From Bacteroidetes bacterium UBA1860 (lineage in GTDB: Bacteria; Bacteroidota; Rhodothermia; Balneolales; Balneolaceae): a DNA stretch of 7,204 nucleotides. Of this stretch, positions 6,100 to 7,204 are shown in pieces (position 1 is the first letter of the stretch; every line of letters begins with the position of its first letter). The stretch lies in NCBI GenBank assembly GCA_002338335.1, contig DDIC01000043.1, positions 1 through 7,204 on the forward strand, given 5' to 3'. Made by a program: the position numbers and the translations under genes. The notes beneath the pieces are model-generated. The model searched no databases and was not told the DNA's origin. It saw only the letters and a program-made list of their open reading frames with translations.

Positions 6100-7204
6100 T
6101 CATCCCATCGCTTGATCCAGATCCGCAATCAAATCATCCACAGCCTCGAGACCTACGGACAGCCTCACAAGTCCATCTGTGATCCCAGTACGTCGCCTCA
6201 CTTCAGGATCAAGATCGGCATGAGTCATCGACGCTGGATGCTGAATGAGCGTATCGACCGCACCCAAAGACACAGCAAGTGTACAGAGTTGGACGCGGTT
6301 CATCATGGAAGCCCCGGCTTGTGCGCCCCCAGCAAGTTCAAATCCTATCATCCCTCCAAAACCGTTAGGCATTTCCCGCTTTGCAAGCTCATGATCTGGA
6401 TGACTCTCTAGTCCTGGATACCATACGTTTGACACGCGCGGATCTTTTTCTAGCCACTGTGCCACGGCCATGGCATTCTCCCCATGACGCTCCATACGTA
6501 CCGCCATGGTTTTGAGTCCTTGAAGTGTTAACCACGCATCAAATGGACCTGGTATTCCGCCAAAAAACTTACGGTACTTCTGCACTTCGCCGTCGTGAAG
6601 CAATCCCTTGCGTCCAACCAAAACCCCTCCTACGATATTGCCATGGCCGCCTTGATATTTTGTCGTAGAATAAGCCACCACATCGGCTCCTAACGCTATC
6701 GGCTGCATGAAATAAGGCGTACAAAAAGTATTATCAATCATCACCAATGCACCTGTATCATGAGCACGGGAAGAAATAGCATGTATATCCGTCAGGCGCA
6801 TGACTGGATTGGCAATCGACTCAAGGTAGACCAGTTTAATGGGTCCCTCAGCCTCTGCCAAGGCTTGCTCAAACGACTGTACACTCGTGCCGTCAAATGT
6901 GTTTACCGTGACACCATACTCTGCCGCCAAACCCTCTTTTAGCTGGTCTGTCCCCGCATATAACGCATCTTGAGCGAGTACGACACCTCCTTTTCCTAAG
7001 GCCATTATCCCGGCAGAGATCGCCGACATTCCAGATGCAAACGCTAGTGCCTCCAAGTCCTCTTGGCCACCATGGGCTTCCAGATCAGCCATGGCATTTT
7101 CGAGCAACTGAACGGTAGGGTTTTCGATACGCGAATAGCAATGACTCGCCCCTCCTTCTTCATGTGAAAAATACTTGGCGCCTGCCTCTACCGACTCAAA
7201 TGAA
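6100..7204 (-). CDS. Trans-sulfuration family PLP enzyme (cystathionine gamma-synthase/gamma-lyase/methionine gamma-lyase type), 5' end outside the window
   Basis: The frame is open to the right edge, so 367 C-terminal residues of the usual 380-400 are visible and the true start is not. This is a fold-type I PLP enzyme of the Cys/Met metabolism family. It shows YSRIENPT with the Tyr and Arg that hold PLP phosphate of the partner subunit, ASGMSA, the MIDNTF aspartate under the PLP ring, STTKYQGGHGN with the Schiff-base lysine (codon 6658-6660), TLAVSLGAVDTLIQHPASMTH, and GLVRLSVGLE with the carboxylate-binding Arg. Family members add or remove sulfur side chains on homoserine, cystathionine or methionine. 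Methionine gamma-lyases carry a Cys in the loop after 'LYG'; here it reads LYAGTDQL, which argues against a typical lyase of that kind, and the Arg seen in cystathionine enzymes in this loop is also absent. The exact reaction is therefore undecided. Its tail converges with the toxin gene. Confidence 0.92.
   Translation of the reverse strand, partial: SFESVEAGAKYFSHEEGGASHCYSRIENPTVQLLENAMADLEAHGGQEDLEALAFASGMSAISAGIMALGKGGVVLAQDALYAGTDQLKEGLAAEYGVTVNTFDGTSVQSFEQALAEAEGPIKLVYLESIANPVMRLTDIHAISSRAHDTGALVMIDNTFCTPYFMQPIALGADVVAYSTTKYQGGHGNIVGGVLVGRKGLLHDGEVQKYRKFFGGIPGPFDAWLTLQGLKTMAVRMERHGENAMAVAQWLEKDPRVSNVWYPGLESHPDHELAKREMPNGFGGMIGFELAGGAQAGASMMNRVQLCTLAVSLGAVDTLIQHPASMTHADLDPEVRRRTGITDGLVRLSVGLEAVDDLIADLDQAMG

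Overview
The window looks like chromosomal DNA from a member of the Fibrobacterota-Chlorobiota-Bacteroidota (FCB) group, most plausibly a Balneolota/Rhodothermota-type lineage. The strongest clue is a secreted protein ending in a classic type IX secretion (Por) C-terminal sorting domain with the NYPNPFNP signature. Supporting clues are the near-absence of Shine-Dalgarno sequences before the start codons and a tRNA without an encoded CCA end. The phylum is an inference; no rRNA or full marker set is present.

Layout. Positions 1-42 are the 3' part of an initiator tRNA-Met, followed by a strong intrinsic terminator. A short-chain dehydrogenase/reductase (SDR) gene follows on the + strand (to 886), preceded by two back-to-back inverted repeats. 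Converging on it from the minus strand is a three-gene run: purL (5421 to 3133, FGAM synthase), a lysine 6-aminotransferase gene (3100 to 1754), and a small type IX-secreted protein of unknown function (1683 to 904). The leader of this last gene holds a direct repeat nested inside a larger imperfect inverted repeat. Divergent from purL, on the + strand, is a compact YefM/YoeB-type toxin-antitoxin operon (5539-6044) with a clear two-palindrome operator-like site. The window ends with the 3' part of a trans-sulfuration (Cys/Met metabolism) PLP enzyme on the minus strand, cut by the right edge.

Function. Most of the content is housekeeping metabolism: purine synthesis, lysine catabolism or allysine formation, and sulfur amino acid metabolism. 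Accessory pieces are the toxin-antitoxin pair, the exported protein and the SDR. No integrase, insertion sequence, CRISPR array or phage gene is visible, and I see no convincing undescribed multigene system. The points most worth a second look are the SDR with Gly at the usual catalytic Ser position, the repeat-rich leader of the secreted-protein gene, the palindromes around the SDR start, and the toxin-antitoxin operator with its 12-bp palindrome spacing around a -10-like box.
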